From Lichina pygmaea (Eukaryota > Ascomycota > Lichinomycetes > Lichinales > Lichinaceae): 64,000 bases of DNA. The position numbers and the translations under genes were made by a program. Of the stretch, positions 1-11,160 are shown in pieces (the stretch's first letter is position 1; the number at the start of each line of letters is the position of its first letter). The notes beneath the pieces were generated by a model. It was not told the DNA's origin. It was given only the letters and a program-made list of their open reading frames with translations, and did not search any database. The stretch is taken from the NCBI GenBank assembly GCA_963422465.1, contig OY730175.1, positions 558,001 through 622,000 of the forward strand. Reading direction: 5' to 3'.

Positions 1-316
1 CTTGTCTATCTAGATGTTTGTTGAGGTTTTCAAGCTCCTGGATAATCTTGTTGGTAATGCCAGAGGCTAGAGGTTGGACAGTGCTAGTCTGCAGCTCTGC
101 AGAGAGTTTTTGCTTGAGGTTCTCCCAGCTTTTTCTGACTGGTTCTGGAACTGTTTGGGTTTTCAGCCAGGAGTTAAGAAGTTCCCAGTCTTTCTGTATA
201 GTACTTTCAGTGGTGGGAGGACTGGCTTGAGTGTTAGAGAGACTGGAAGCTGGTGTGGCTAGTGGTGCTCTGGGATTAGTTTCTAAAGAAGTGGGTTTTT
301 TCTTTTTTAGTGTCAT
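1..316 (-). CDS. Partial ORF running off the left edge; probable mobile-element protein N-terminus
   Basis: An open frame starts at an ATG at 316 on the minus strand and stays open for 105 codons to the window edge. The start is Lys-rich (MTLKKKKPTS), followed by a Ser/Thr/Pro-rich linker and then a helical, Leu/Lys/Glu-rich stretch with two Trp residues (KDWELLNSWLK, then KSWENLKQKL). This composition fits the start of a retrotransposon ORF1 or Gag-like protein, and it sits in an AT-rich block of mobile-element remains. No diagnostic domain is visible before the edge, so a host hypothetical protein cannot be excluded. Confidence 0.4.
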   Translation of the reverse strand, partial: MTLKKKKPTSLETNPRAPLATPASSLSNTQASPPTTESTIQKDWELLNSWLKTQTVPEPVRKSWENLKQKLSAELQTSTVQPLASGITNKIIQELENLNKHLDRQ

Positions 317-1040
317 GGTGGAGCTTGCTTGGCACAGGTTAACTGTTTCCAGTCTGTGAAGTAGTGCCAGAGAGAGAGGAGTCACCTGGTTTCCCAGCAG
401 TAATAATCTAGTCCTGGGACCAGACCCCAAGACTAGACTTTCCTGGGCAGCTTATTCCAACTAAGCTCTGGGTAAAGCTAGGAGTATTTGCCTAGACTAG
501 AGACCAGACCCCCTATCTAGACTTTCCTTGAGTCAAGGACTCTGCTAGCTCCAGAGTCAGTCAGACTCTAACTATTCCTCTTATCCTGAGACTCTCTCTC
601 TCTGGTTGTGGCTGGATTGCTGGTTGTTGAAGAAACAGATCATGGATTCCAAGATCACAACTTTTGACAATCAGGTGTGATTCTCAAAGGTGATGGGTTT
701 TCACCTTAAGGTTTGGGTGGGTCAGGACAGGATGTCGGCTGTTTTCCAGAACATATGACAAATTGCTGTCTTTACCAAAAGTGATGGTCCTTGAACAGCG
801 TGGTTCTGGGAAGAGTTTGAGAGTCAGTAAGATACAACACAGAAGGGATAGAAGACTCACCTTGGCAGCCCTGACAAGGAGTGGCTGAAGAACCAGCTGA
901 AGCACCTGAGGAAGAAGCTCAGGAGTTGAACAAGTCTGAAGGAAGAGGTTATGTGGAGTCTGAAAGAGGTCCACAAGAGAACAGGGCCACAGGCAAGGCC
1001 ATGAAGGAAGAGTCCAAAAAGGCACAGGAAACAGAGCCAG
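317..1040. other. No gene seen; AT-rich, probably mobile-element flank
   Basis: Nothing codes convincingly here. The stretch lies upstream of the partial minus-strand ORF and may be its 5' leader. It includes a purine-rich segment from about 880 to 1040 that reads as charged low-complexity sequence and runs into the copia-like scrap. Confidence 0.4.
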
Positions 1041-1248
1041 TGAGGTGGAGTATGCAGATCTGCAAGGCAACAGAGAAGGCAAAGGAAGGTGCCTTCACAA
1101 CAGAGAAGCAAGGTGCTGTGGCACCTGTACTGATGATTCTGAGGTTGGATACATGCCTTCTGTGGAAATGCTCACAGACAAGCTCACAAAGCCACTCAGC
1201 ATTCAGGTACAGAAGGAGAAGCTGCAGAGGCTTGGTCTGACACAGTAG
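1041..1248 (+). mobile_element. Ty1/copia-like pol C-terminal remnant (fossil)
   Basis: The last stretch before the stop at 1246-1248 carries the signature that closes copia-type ribonuclease H domains: an acidic patch, then a 'ML-D-LTKPL' motif, then a Leu/Gly tail (LQRLGL). Only this terminal part of the polyprotein is recognisable. It is a broken fossil. A purine-rich stretch follows up to about 1350, where the LTR of the neighbouring chromovirus begins. Family assignment rests on the short motif only. Confidence 0.5.
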
Positions 1249-1354
1249 ATGTCAGCTAACAGAAGCAGCAGAGGACAGTGGGCCTACATACTCACCTTGG
1301 GGAAGCTAAATTGCAAAGTGGAGGTGCAGCCTGAGTGGATTGAGTGGAGGTGTA

Positions 1355-1896
1355 TGTTGTGGTCTGTACTGTGCTGTCCTAACTGAGTATAGGATTAAGG
1401 GCAAGATGCGGAAGGCGGGTTGGTTCTCGCAGGAGAGAAGTGTCAAGGAGTGCGAAGGGGTTTGGTGGAATGTGGTGGTGGTGACACCTGATCAATAGCT
1501 TTGTACAAAAGGATTGTATTAAAGTAGATCTAGTTGTCTGGATCACAACATAAGTTGAAGATGATTGTTCCATAAGGGAACTATCACCAGACTATATAGT
1601 GCTGGCCTGTCAAGACAATCGAGATTGTCTTGACAGTTTTGACATCAAGACAGGTGAGATTGTCTTGACAGTCCCACCATGTTATACACCCTGCGTCAAG
1701 ACTGGTAAGATTGTCTTGATGCTCCATACATCCTGTGTCAAGACTGGTGAGATTGTCTTGATACTTCATGCATCCTGTGTTGAGACTGGTGAGATTGTCT
1801 TGATACTTCATACATACTGTGTCGAGACTCCCGTGTGTGTCTTGACAGTCACGTGACCCCTTGTTGGTTGGTCACTTGACTTCCATGGTGTCCTCT
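1355..1896 (-). repeat. LTR of the chromovirus (3' side in element orientation)
   Basis: Direct repeat of 6941-7525, beginning TGTTGTGGTCTG on the plus strand. The inner half holds a minisatellite of about 45 bp (about 1690-1825) whose unit contains inverted GTCAAGAC/GTCTTGAC pieces. This copy has one unit fewer than the other LTR. The outer boundary is sharp at 1355. The inner boundary near 1896 is where visible similarity stops. Confidence 0.8.
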
Positions 1897-4800
1897 GCTT
1901 ACTGAAAACAACTGGCAGCCCAGATCTGTGATCATAACTTTGTGTGTCCCGAAAGTGAAAAGTTCTTGAAGGTGCTGAGAGTCAAGTAAAGAAGAAGCTC
2001 CAGTGCCTTGTTGCTGAAATGGAGGTGGATGGTGAAGACTTGTCAGTGACAGTTATTGACACGTCTGCGCTGCAGGCCGAGCTGTTCAGTCCTGCTACTG
2101 CCAGAACTGCTGCAGAAGGAGCTGGCAGTTCACGAGGTTCCTGAGTGGTTCCCAGGTATTTTCTGAGTCTGGGTAGTTTTTCCACTTGACAAGGTATCGC
2201 TGACCTTTTCTCTTCAAGATCTGTTTGACCTTGAATTCCTGTTCTTCCTCTGGTTGGTAATGAAATGTTTTCTGCAAGGGTGTGCTCTGGTTGGCTAATT
2301 CAATCATTAAGATGTGAAAGTTTGGGTGTACCCAAGCGTCTCTCGGTAGTCACAGTCTGACGTTGACTGGTCCAGTTCTTTCTTCAACTGAAAATAGTCT
2401 GACCTTGACATAGTCCAGTTTCTTTGTTCTTGGTTTCTTGACTTTCCAATTTTTTGTGAGGAGGTAGACTTTATCCCCCTTCTTCAGCTGAGGTGCCATT
2501 TTCAATTTTTTGTCTATTTGGCGTTACATCTTTTCTGAGATCTCTTGAAGGTAATACCTCATAATTGTGTGTGTTTGTTGTAGGAGCTTGTCATGCTGGA
2601 GTACTTTCTCCATGTTTGGTGAAGCTCTGCTTGGTATTCTGATGTTTGCGTGTTGTCCAAAATTGGCAAAGAATAGCAATTCCTTTGTTGAGTCTGATCT
2701 GTGCTGGTTGATTGCCAGCTGTGCCACCAGTAATAACTGTACCTAATTGCTGTGGGTCTGGTTGATGTAATGCCGCAAATAAGTCTCCAGGACTTGGTTT
2801 GCTTGCTCTGTCTGGCTGTCAGTTCATGGGTGATAGGCTGTAGACATTTTGGGTTTTGTTCCCATGGCTGCACTGATTGTTTTCCAGTAGTTGGATGTGA
2901 AGAGTTTGTCTCTGTCTGTAATGATTATGATTAGAACTCCATAGTCTCTGACCAATCTGTCCAGTAAGAGGTGTCCCAACTGCTCTGCTGTGTGGGTTTC
3001 CTTGAATAGTACCACTATTAGATATTTTGTGAATCTGTCCACTATCACCATAATCAAGTTGTAGATGATTCCTGTGACTGGGTCTTTGGACTTGGGTAGC
3101 TTTGTGATGAAGTCTATTGACACGTCTTCCCACAAGCCTCTTGGTATCGTGTTCGGGTGTCCTTCTCCATATAGCTTATGTCTTCTGTGTTTGTTTTTAT
3201 AGCACAGTAGACATTTGCTGATGTAGCTTGTGACATGTTATCAGAGGTTGATGACATTGTTCCCTGCCTGTTGGATAAGGTCTGTGGTCTTGGAGATTCC
3301 TGGGTGACTATGTGCTGGATTGTCGTGGTAGTTCTTTATTAATTCCTCAGTGTCTTCTGCCGTGAGCTTGTTGATCTGTGGTCAAGGCACCAGGTTCCCT
3401 TGCTGGTCCTGCTGTAAGATCATTCCTTAGTGTTCATCATCTTCCATGTGGTCTTTTCGTCAGCTTAGTGTGTCTGCTCTCCTGTTGTCTTGTCCGGGGG
3501 TGTACAAGATCTTAAACTTGTGTTGCTCTAGGAGTTCAGCCCATCTGACTTGCTATCTGTTCAGCTTCTTGGTTATCGTGAATGTTGTCAGATTCTTGTG
3601 GTCTGTGAGAACAGTGAGTTTGGAACTGCTTTCCGCGTACACTCTCCAGTGTTCAAGTGTGTTGACGACTGCCAGTAGCTCTTTGTTGTGGATATCATAG
3701 TTTTGTTCCACTTGTGTTATTTTTTGTGAGTAGTAGGTAACTGGGTGCCACTTGCCATCTGCCTGTTGGTATAAACATGCTCCCACTACCTGATCTGAAG
3801 TGTCTGTCTTGATTTGTGTCAGTTAGCCTGTCTTGAAGTTGAGGAGAACTGGTTCCTTGGCGCAAGTGTCCTTGAGCTGTTGGAATGCTTTTTGTTGTCT
3901 CTCCGTCCACCAGTACTCCATGTTCTTCTTTGTGAGTTCTGTCAGTGGTGTTGCTGTTTGTGAGTAGTTCTTGATGAACTGTCAGTTGAAGTTGGCAAAT
4001 CCTAGGAAGGCTTGTACTTTCTTAACTGATATCAGTGTTGACTATTGTTAAATCACTTTGATTTTCTCAGGGTTGATCTTGATCCCTTCGATTCCTATGA
4101 TGTATCTGAGGAATTCAACTTCCAGTTTGTTGAACTCGCATTTCTTTGGGTTGAGCTTGAGCCCTGCCTTTTGTAGGTATCGTAGAACATCCTTCACATG
4201 TTTGGTATGTTCCTGTTGCGTGTTCGAGTAGACAAGAATGTTGTCCAGGTAGGTGATAGCTGTTTAGTCCAGGTGTACTCTGATGATGTTGTTGATCAAT
4301 GCTTGACATGTTGCTAGTGTGTTTGTGAGTCTGAATAGCATAACCAGATACTTGTAGTGTCTGTATCAGGTTCTGAAGGCTGTCTTCTATTCTTCTCCTT
4401 CTTTCATGTGTATCAGGTTGTATACTTCTTTCAAGTCCAGCTTGGTAAAGATTGTAGCTTGGCTGATCCTGTCTCACAATTTGTTCACATTTGGCAACAG
4501 ATATCAGTTCTTGATGGTAATGTTTTTGAGTTTCCTGTAGTCCACACAAAGTTGAAGACTTCTGTCTTTCTTTGGTGCAAATAGTATTGGGTATCCTGCT
4601 GGTGATTGAGATTCCTGAATAAAACCCTTTTTCAGGTTTTCCTCCAGGTACTCGCAAAGTACTTGGAGCTCTTTCTCTGATAACTGGTAAATTGGTCCAA
4701 ATCCTGGCTCCATCCCTGGTTGCAACTTGATCTCATAATCCCAAGGTTGGTGCTTAGGTAACACTGCTGTTGTTGTCTCTTCCTGAAAAAGGTTATCATA

Positions 4801-6940
4801 CCCAGGTCAGTACTCTTCAGGGATCTCCAGAGGGTTAACAACTTCCTCTCTCTTCATCTCTGACTGTTTGGCCACCTGGTTCTGGGGTGTGCCTGTCAAG
4901 GCAGACCTCTTCTCTTGAGAGTTGTCCTTTCTGTCAGTGAGGTTCCACTGAGGACTCCTTCCCTCATCTGTCCACACCTTCTGCGGCTGGTAACAGGTCT
5001 GAGCTGTGTTGTTAGTGCAGTTCCTAAACATGAGTACTTCTGTCCTCCAGTTAATAACTGGGTTGTACTTCTTTAGCCAAGGCATCCCCAAATAGATATC
5101 CTGAGTGGCTAACTCAACAATATCAAGGTGGATCCTTTCAGTATGGTGTCCAGTAACTATTTCCATTGGCTGTGTCTCATGGCAGACTAGCTCTGTCTGT
5201 CCATTTACCATCACAAGCTGATAGGGCTGCTGCTTGTGTCTCCTTCCAGTGCTGAGGGTGTTGTAAAGTTATCTTGAAATGTAGTTTCCACTGGCTCCAG
5301 AGTCAACAAGTGTGTATGTCCGTACTGGCGTGTTGGCGTGTAGTGACACAGGCAATCACAGGTGCTTTGTGTTGCTAGAGGTTATGTTGTTAAGCTCCTG
5401 ATGTCACCCCTTGACAAGGGAGTTCAGTCTTTCCCTGATCAAAGTGTCTTTCCACTGACTGGGCAATAGGTCCAGCCATTCCCATCAGTTCTGAGGAATC
5501 TGTTCATGAATTTGTCTTGCTGATGCTTGTCACATCCGGGTTTGAGGTAGTACTGCCAATTGTTGACGTAGCAGTTGTGGTTGTTGCCTTGCTGTAAGAA
5601 CATGAGGTGTTTGTGCTAATCATGTGTGTGCCCGGAGAATATGGTGTGTTGGCGTTTGTCTCAAAGATAGATCTCACACACATCCTTCTTGCAATTGACC
5701 CAATGCTTGTGGCAGGTGGCGCAGTAGGGTGAATGTCCTCCGTACCTTTGTAGTTGTTTGTGGTAGATGCAGTAGTGTTTCGTGCAAAACCTCCACTGTA
5801 GTTCGCCGTGCTGTAGGTTTTGTGGGTCTATACTGTAAGCATAGCTTCCTTGTGGTATTTCTTCTTTGATAGACACAGGTTTGTCTTGGTCCCTATCAGA
5901 GGTGGTTAAGGGCTCCTGTCTCTTGTCCTGACCTGTCTGTTCTGGTAGGTCCTTGCCTCCTGATGTTGCTAGTTGGTGGGCTACTTCCAATGTCTGATCG
6001 TAGTTGTCCTATTGTTTGAGAGATAGCTGAGCCTCTCCTGGTGAGTCCTCTGGCTTGATGACATTCCAGTCTCTGTCAAGTGTATTTAGTTGCTGTCAGT
6101 ACACCTTGTTCTTTGAACAACAGTCTTTCGCCATGTGGCCTAGCTTGCCACAGGCATAGCACTTCAGTGCTTTCCTTTTTTTGTTGTTCCTTCCCTTTGT
6201 GAACCTTCTCTTGTGGTGGACTGCATCCAGTTCCATGGGTGCATAGCCATATGGGTCATGTGGTGGTGTCTTGTTAGGCAGCTTGTAGTGGTTGCTCACA
6301 TGCTATGTGGGGTGGCTGTATCCTCTGTCGTGGTGTTTCTCCATCACTCGCTTGAATAGCTTGTCATCGATGTTGATTGCTTGTGCGATAAGCTTGTCCA
6401 GTGTATTGACTGCTTGTCTGTTGAAGGTGATTTTGTTCTTCATGTTTTCTTTAAGTCCACGTCAGTATATAACTATCAGGGTGTTGTTGTCCCAGTCAGT
6501 CAGTACTGAGTATTGCTTGAACTACATGGTGTACTCTGCAGCTGAGTGTTGTTGTTTGATGTGCTGGATCATTCGTATAGCCACTTTGTCTTTGTTAGAT
6601 AGTCCAAGGATCCTTTTGATCTTGTCCTTGAATTGTGTCTATTTTGTCATCTATTCTGTTGTACTGTCATGGTCTCTGTTTCCTGAGAGATGTTTGTTGA
6701 CGTAGGGCTTGATCTATCAATAAGCATTACCTCTTATGTAAGTGGTTGTAAAGAGGGGCCACTTTTCTTTAGGCAGCTTCATCTCTGGTTGGAATTGAAA
6801 GTAGACTTGGAGTTGCATAAGCCAGTCGTCAACCTTGTTTCTTTCACTGTAGAACAGGTCTGGCTTGGCGACGCTAATCTTTCTATCTGGGAAGTTGGGG
6901 TTGGTTGCTCCTGAGGTACTCATCCTTGAGGGTCTTCAAA

Positions 6941-7525
6941 GTGTTGTGGTCTGTACTGTGCTGTCCTAACCAAGTATAGGATTAAGGGTGAGATGTGGAA
7001 GGTAGGTTGGTTCTCGCAGGAGAGGAGTGTCAAGGAGTGCGAAGGGGTTTGGTGGAACATAGTGGTGGTGACACCTGATCAATAGCTTTGTACAAAAGGA
7101 TTGTATTGAAGTAGATCTAGTTGTCTGGATCATAACATAAGTTGAAGATGATTGTTCCATAAGGGAACTATCACTGGACTATATAGTGCTGGCCTGTCAA
7201 GACAATCAAGATTGTCTTGACAGTCTTGACATCAAGACAGGTGAGATTGTCTTGACAGTCCCACCATGTTATACACCCTGCGTCAAGACTGGTGAGATTG
7301 TCTTGATGCTTCATGCATCCTGCGTCAAGACTGGTGAGATTGTCTTGATGCTTCATGCATCCTGTGTCAAGACTGGTGAGATTGTCTTGATGCTTCATGC
7401 ATCCTACGTCGAGACTGGTGAGATTGTCTTGATACTTCATGCATGCTATGTCGAGACTCCCGTGTGTGTCTTGACAGTCACGTGACCTCTTGTTGGTTGG
7501 TCACTTGACTTCCATGGTGTCCTCT
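6941..7525 (-). repeat. LTR of the chromovirus (5' side in element orientation)
   Basis: Matches 1355-1896. The Gag-like start codon lies about 17 nt inside the 6941 boundary, so there is little leader and I see no obvious tRNA primer site. The minisatellite (about 7277-7460) has one extra unit compared with the left LTR. A TATAAA lies just outside the similarity (about 7550), so the true outer end may reach further than 7525. Confidence 0.75.
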
Positions 7526-7852
7526 TGCCTGGCCCGCAGCCTGATTGCCTATAAATGAGTGGCTCCCATCCCATGGGTTGTAACAGTGTAGCTCAAGGGG
7601 GGGTGTTGAAGTTGGGTGATCTGCAACATCATACCACGTGACTTACAGAAGGGTGCTAACCCTAGATTGGGAGGAAGGAAGGTTTTCTTATTTTTCATTG
7701 TAGACAAATGTCTTAGTACATCCTATTGAATACAAGATCCTATTGTTTTCTAAGTGCCTTGTTATTCTGAAGTGTCACTGACACTTGATTATCTCAACAA
7801 CACTCAGTATTCTGAGATTCTGCACCTTGACTGCCTTTTTTATTTTATCACC

Positions 7853-9754
7853 ATGGAGAAGTCTTATGAAGACTGAATGAGTGAGGCACTTGCTGAGCTT
7901 GAGTTGGCAGATCAAATTAACTACTTAGCCACTGCATCAAGACACAATGTCAGTTGCCATGCCCTTTCTTGTCACCATCAGGGCAAAAGCACCTTCTAAG
8001 AAGAAGTCAACTTGACAGTCATTAAAGCTCTTCCTGATGCCCAAGAATCAGTACTGGTAGAGTGTATCAGTGCTCTAAGCCTTAGAGGATGGCCAATAAC
8101 CCCTCAGATCATCTGAGATCTAGCAGAACACATCACTGGAAAACTGCTTGGGAAGTGCTGGACTCAACAGTTTGTTCAATATTATTTGGACACTGGAAAG
8201 TGTCTACCTAAAGTCTATAGACAAGAAACACAAATAGGCAGAGTCTATAGCTCAAATCAAGACTTTTTACCAGCTGGTATCACTATCCCTAACATTATTC
8301 ATAAAACTTTGCTAATTCTTACATAGTTATCTGACACTATTAAGAAATACTATATCACAGCTGATAACATCTACAACATCAACAAGAAAGGCTTCCTTAT
8401 TGGCCAGGGGCATGCCACACAATGTATCATCAACAAGAAGGCATGGAAAACTGGCAAGATTCTAGGTATCAACCAAGATGGGAGTTGGGAGTTTGTGACT
8501 CTAGTTGCTTGTGTTCAAGCAACTGGATCATACATCCCTCTAACTTTTATCTATCAAGGTCAATCACATGACCTTCTTGACACCTGGGTACAAGATCTGA
8601 ATAACACTGAGGCATACTTTGCTGTCTCTGAGAAAGGGTGGACAAATAATGATCTGGGTCTTCAATAGCTACAGAAAGTCTTCAACAGGTGTACTGAAGC
8701 TCAGGTAGAACAAAGCTGTTGTTGTCTTCTTATAGTTGATAGTTATTCAAGTCATGTCAATCTTTCTTTTCTTGAATATACTCATGCAAATAGTATTGTT
8801 GTTCTTGTACTGCCTCCTCATACTACACACTGATTACAGCCTCTTGATGTTGGTCTCTTCTCTCCCCTAGCACAACATTATTCCCAAGAGCTTGATGCTG
8901 TGATACGTAATAGCTTAGGCATTATGTCTATCACAAAACATATCTTCTGGCCTATCTTCTATTCTGCTTGGCAAAAAAGCTTCACAACTGAGAATATTCA
9001 GTCAGCTTTTGAAGCTACTAGTATTTTCCCTCTTAATACCTCTCAAGTGCTTAATATTCTTGATCCCTCTTCTCATACACCTCAGAGACCTGCCCCTACC
9101 CATGCCAAGACCCCTGTCACATTCAAATCTTTCTGTTATGCAATTTGGATGCAGAAGAAAGCTGGTTCTACAGAAGGACTTGAGTGGATCAGGGATGGCT
9201 TTGCAAAAGTCATCATGGAGTGAGATCTTAACAAAGCTACAGTGGAGCAGCTCACAGAGGCTTTACTAATGGAGAAGAAGAAGAAACAGCAAGGAAAGCA
9301 GCTTAATTTGCTTGGAGAGAAGGATAATAAGCCTCAGATCTTCACTCCATCAAAAATCCAAGCTGCACTTGCAAGAAATAGTGAAAAAGAGCAGGAAGAA
9401 GAGCAGAAAAAGGAGGAGAAGGATAGGAAGAAGGAGGAGGTAGCACAGCTACATGCACAGAAGCAATTGGAGAAGGAAGAGCAACAGACAAATCAAGAAA
9501 TTGCTTGTCAAGTGGCCAGAGAAAAGAAGGCTAAAAAGGCTGCAATTGTGAAAGCCAATAAGAAGGCCAAGAAGTAGGCACAAGGAAAGGTGAAGGTTCA
9601 GGAACCCTCAGAGACTGTCAAGGAATCTTCTCCACCAAGCAACAAAGCTCCTGCTGTTGATGATGATGGAGATGAGTGGAGCTCTGAGGAGGAGGCTCCA
9701 AGACTGAATTCATGTGGCCAAGTCTTGAGGAAGCTATCACACTTTGTATACTAG
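7853..9754 (+). pseudogene. pogo/Fot1-type DDE transposase, decayed DNA transposon
   Basis: One reading frame runs from an ATG at 7853 to a TAG near 9752. It holds an N-terminal HTH-like region and a DDE_1-type core with 'ITADN', 'LIVDSYSSH' and 'LPPHTTH', then 'LQPLDVG', motifs typical of pogo/Fot1/CENP-B-related transposases. The C-terminal part is a Lys/Glu-rich coiled coil (about 9250-9580). The frame never shifts but is cut by about eight stop codons; several sit where CAA, CAG or CGA is expected (for instance just before LQPLDVG). That C-to-T pattern is what repeat-induced point mutation produces. A 10-bp direct repeat, GTTGGGTGAT, occurs at 7611 and 9884, but I could not establish terminal inverted repeats. 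Confidence 0.75.
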
Positions 9755-9918
9755 ACTTCTATTGCTTAATATCTCTTCTCTATATGCTATTCTATTAAAT
9801 ATCCAAGCTTGGGACTATTCCGACAAGAATCCACGGAGTTATTCAACTTTTTATCAAGGGGGTCCTCAGTTGCTCAAGTGAGTGTTGGGTGATACTGAGC
9901 GCCACGTGATCGGTTACG

Positions 9919-9942
9919 GTACGGTACGGTACCGTACCGTAC
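9919..9942. promoter_or_regulatory. Perfect 24-bp palindrome upstream of LIPB
   Basis: A perfect palindrome built from GTACG/CGTAC units, centred at 9930/9931, lies about 150 bp upstream of the LIPB start, with a CACGTGAT box just before it (9904-9911). It marks the edge of the mobile-element block. It could be a dimeric factor site, but GTACGTAC-type palindromes are common in this genome's spacers. Confidence 0.35.
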
Positions 9943-10089
9943 GCCCGGAACATCCTTTTTCCGCGCTCCGATGCGGCTCCGGTCTCCACCCCTCATATCT
10001 GTCCGCAAGTCTCATCTCCAGCGAGACTCGGTCGTCGTCGTTGCTAGCATTGGGCAGGGCCATGCTCTTTCAGACCATCCCCCAGGAAC

Positions 10090-11160
10090 ATGCGCCTCGG
10101 CCATGTCCACCTCCCGGGTATCACGCCGTACTCGGCCGCAGCCAAGATCCAGGCACACTTCGCCAAGGCCCTTTTGCGATCCAAGGCATCCGCGTCCGAC
10201 GCGCAGGACCTCTCGACCGCCGTTCCAGACCCTGTCGTCCTGACGGCCGAGTTCTCGCCCGTCTTCACGTACGGCCGACGAGCCAACGGCAACGTGAGCG
10301 AGGCCCACCGACGCTACCTCCGGAGCACGGGCGCCGACGTCGTCGAGACCCTGCGCGGAGGACAGACGACCTTCCACGGACCGGGCCAGCTTGTGGCGTA
10401 CGCGATCATCGACCTGCGACGCCATTTCCGGCCGCGGCGCGTCGGCAGCCACGACGGTGCCCCGAGCGGCGGGGTCGACACCGGCCGCGGTGACGGGACC
10501 CAAGCAGGCATGTCGGCGCGGGCGTACGTGTCCCTGCTGGAAGACTCCTTGATCGGCACGGTCGAGCGGTACGGTCTATCGGGCGCGCATCGCAAGACGG
10601 AGTACCCTGGCGTGTGGATAGACCGGGACAGGAAGATCGCGTCGGTGGGCGTGCACCTGCGACGGCACGTGGCGAGCCACGGCGTGGCACTGAACGTCGA
10701 GACGCAACTGAGCTGGTTCGAACACATTACGGCGTGCGGCATCGCAGACGTCAAGATGACCAGCGTCGAGCGGGAGATGCGCGAGGCGATGTCGGAGGAG
10801 ATGCGCGAGTACCGGTGGCGGCAGCACGAACAACAACAACAACAACAGCGAGCGACCCCTCTCCACAGACAACCCCCGTCTGTGCACAAAGATCGCGACC
10901 TCTCGGTGTCCATCGCCGCGCGCATCTTCGTCGAAGAATTCGCGAGCCGCTGGCTCTCGTTCCGGGACAGGCACCCGTCTGACCCGTTGGCGGCCGGAGA
11001 TGCCGGAGGAGGCCGAGGGCGACTAATGACGACGACGACGACGACGGCGCCGGCCCGCGGGGAAGCCGTGCACGGCGACTTCAACAATGCCGACAGGGAC
11101 TCTGACGGGGACGGCGAGATTTACTCCATCGATCTTGACGATATCAACGTGGAATCTTGA
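10090..11160 (+). CDS. LIPB: Lipoyl(octanoyl) transferase, mitochondrial
   Basis: Intronless, 356 aa. The LipB/LIP2 family moves octanoate from acyl carrier protein to the H protein and E2 subunits, the first step of lipoate assembly in mitochondria. Family motifs are present: RGGQTTFHGPGQ at 89-100, the conserved lysine at 182 (RKIASVG), and the catalytic cysteine at 216 in ACGIADVKMTSV. An in-frame stop at 10045 precedes the chosen ATG, so the ORF cannot extend upstream without an intron. The N-terminus is therefore short for a mitochondrial protein, with no long presequence. A poly-Gln/poly-Thr-bearing, acidic tail extends the protein beyond the usual domain. It stands directly at the edge of the transposon block. 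Confidence 0.9.
   Translation: MRLGHVHLPGITPYSAAAKIQAHFAKALLRSKASASDAQDLSTAVPDPVVLTAEFSPVFTYGRRANGNVSEAHRRYLRSTGADVVETLRGGQTTFHGPGQLVAYAIIDLRRHFRPRRVGSHDGAPSGGVDTGRGDGTQAGMSARAYVSLLEDSLIGTVERYGLSGAHRKTEYPGVWIDRDRKIASVGVHLRRHVASHGVALNVETQLSWFEHITACGIADVKMTSVEREMREAMSEEMREYRWRQHEQQQQQQRATPLHRQPPSVHKDRDLSVSIAARIFVEEFASRWLSFRDRHPSDPLAAGDAGGGRGRLMTTTTTTAPARGEAVHGDFNNADRDSDGDGEIYSIDLDDINVES

Larger units (their letters stand above)
1355..7525 (-). mobile_element. Ty3/gypsy chromovirus-type LTR retrotransposon, broken copy (fossil)
   Basis: The element is read on the minus strand. In order, the parts are: Gag-like region (about 6.9-6.1 kb) ending in a CCHC zinc knuckle; protease end with the 'LGMPWLKKYNP' motif (about 5.1 kb); reverse transcriptase (about 4.8-3.9 kb, 'VDYRKLK'); RNase H (about 3.8-3.55 kb); integrase core (about 3.15-2.8 kb, 'DFITKLP', 'VDRFTKY'); and a C-terminal chromodomain (about 2.3-2.15 kb, 'YLVKWKNY', 'NTWEP'). 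The chromodomain places it among chromoviruses. LTR-like direct repeats flank it. The copy is broken many times throughout. The two LTRs differ at roughly 5 percent of positions over the first 300 bases, nearly all transitions, so it is either moderately old or damaged by point mutation. Confidence 0.85.

Noticed and set aside
10012-11087. Minus-strand frames opposite LIPB (163, 257 and 132 codons)
   Set aside because: LIPB has its catalytic motifs on the plus strand; the antisense frames have Arg/Ser/Cys low complexity only.
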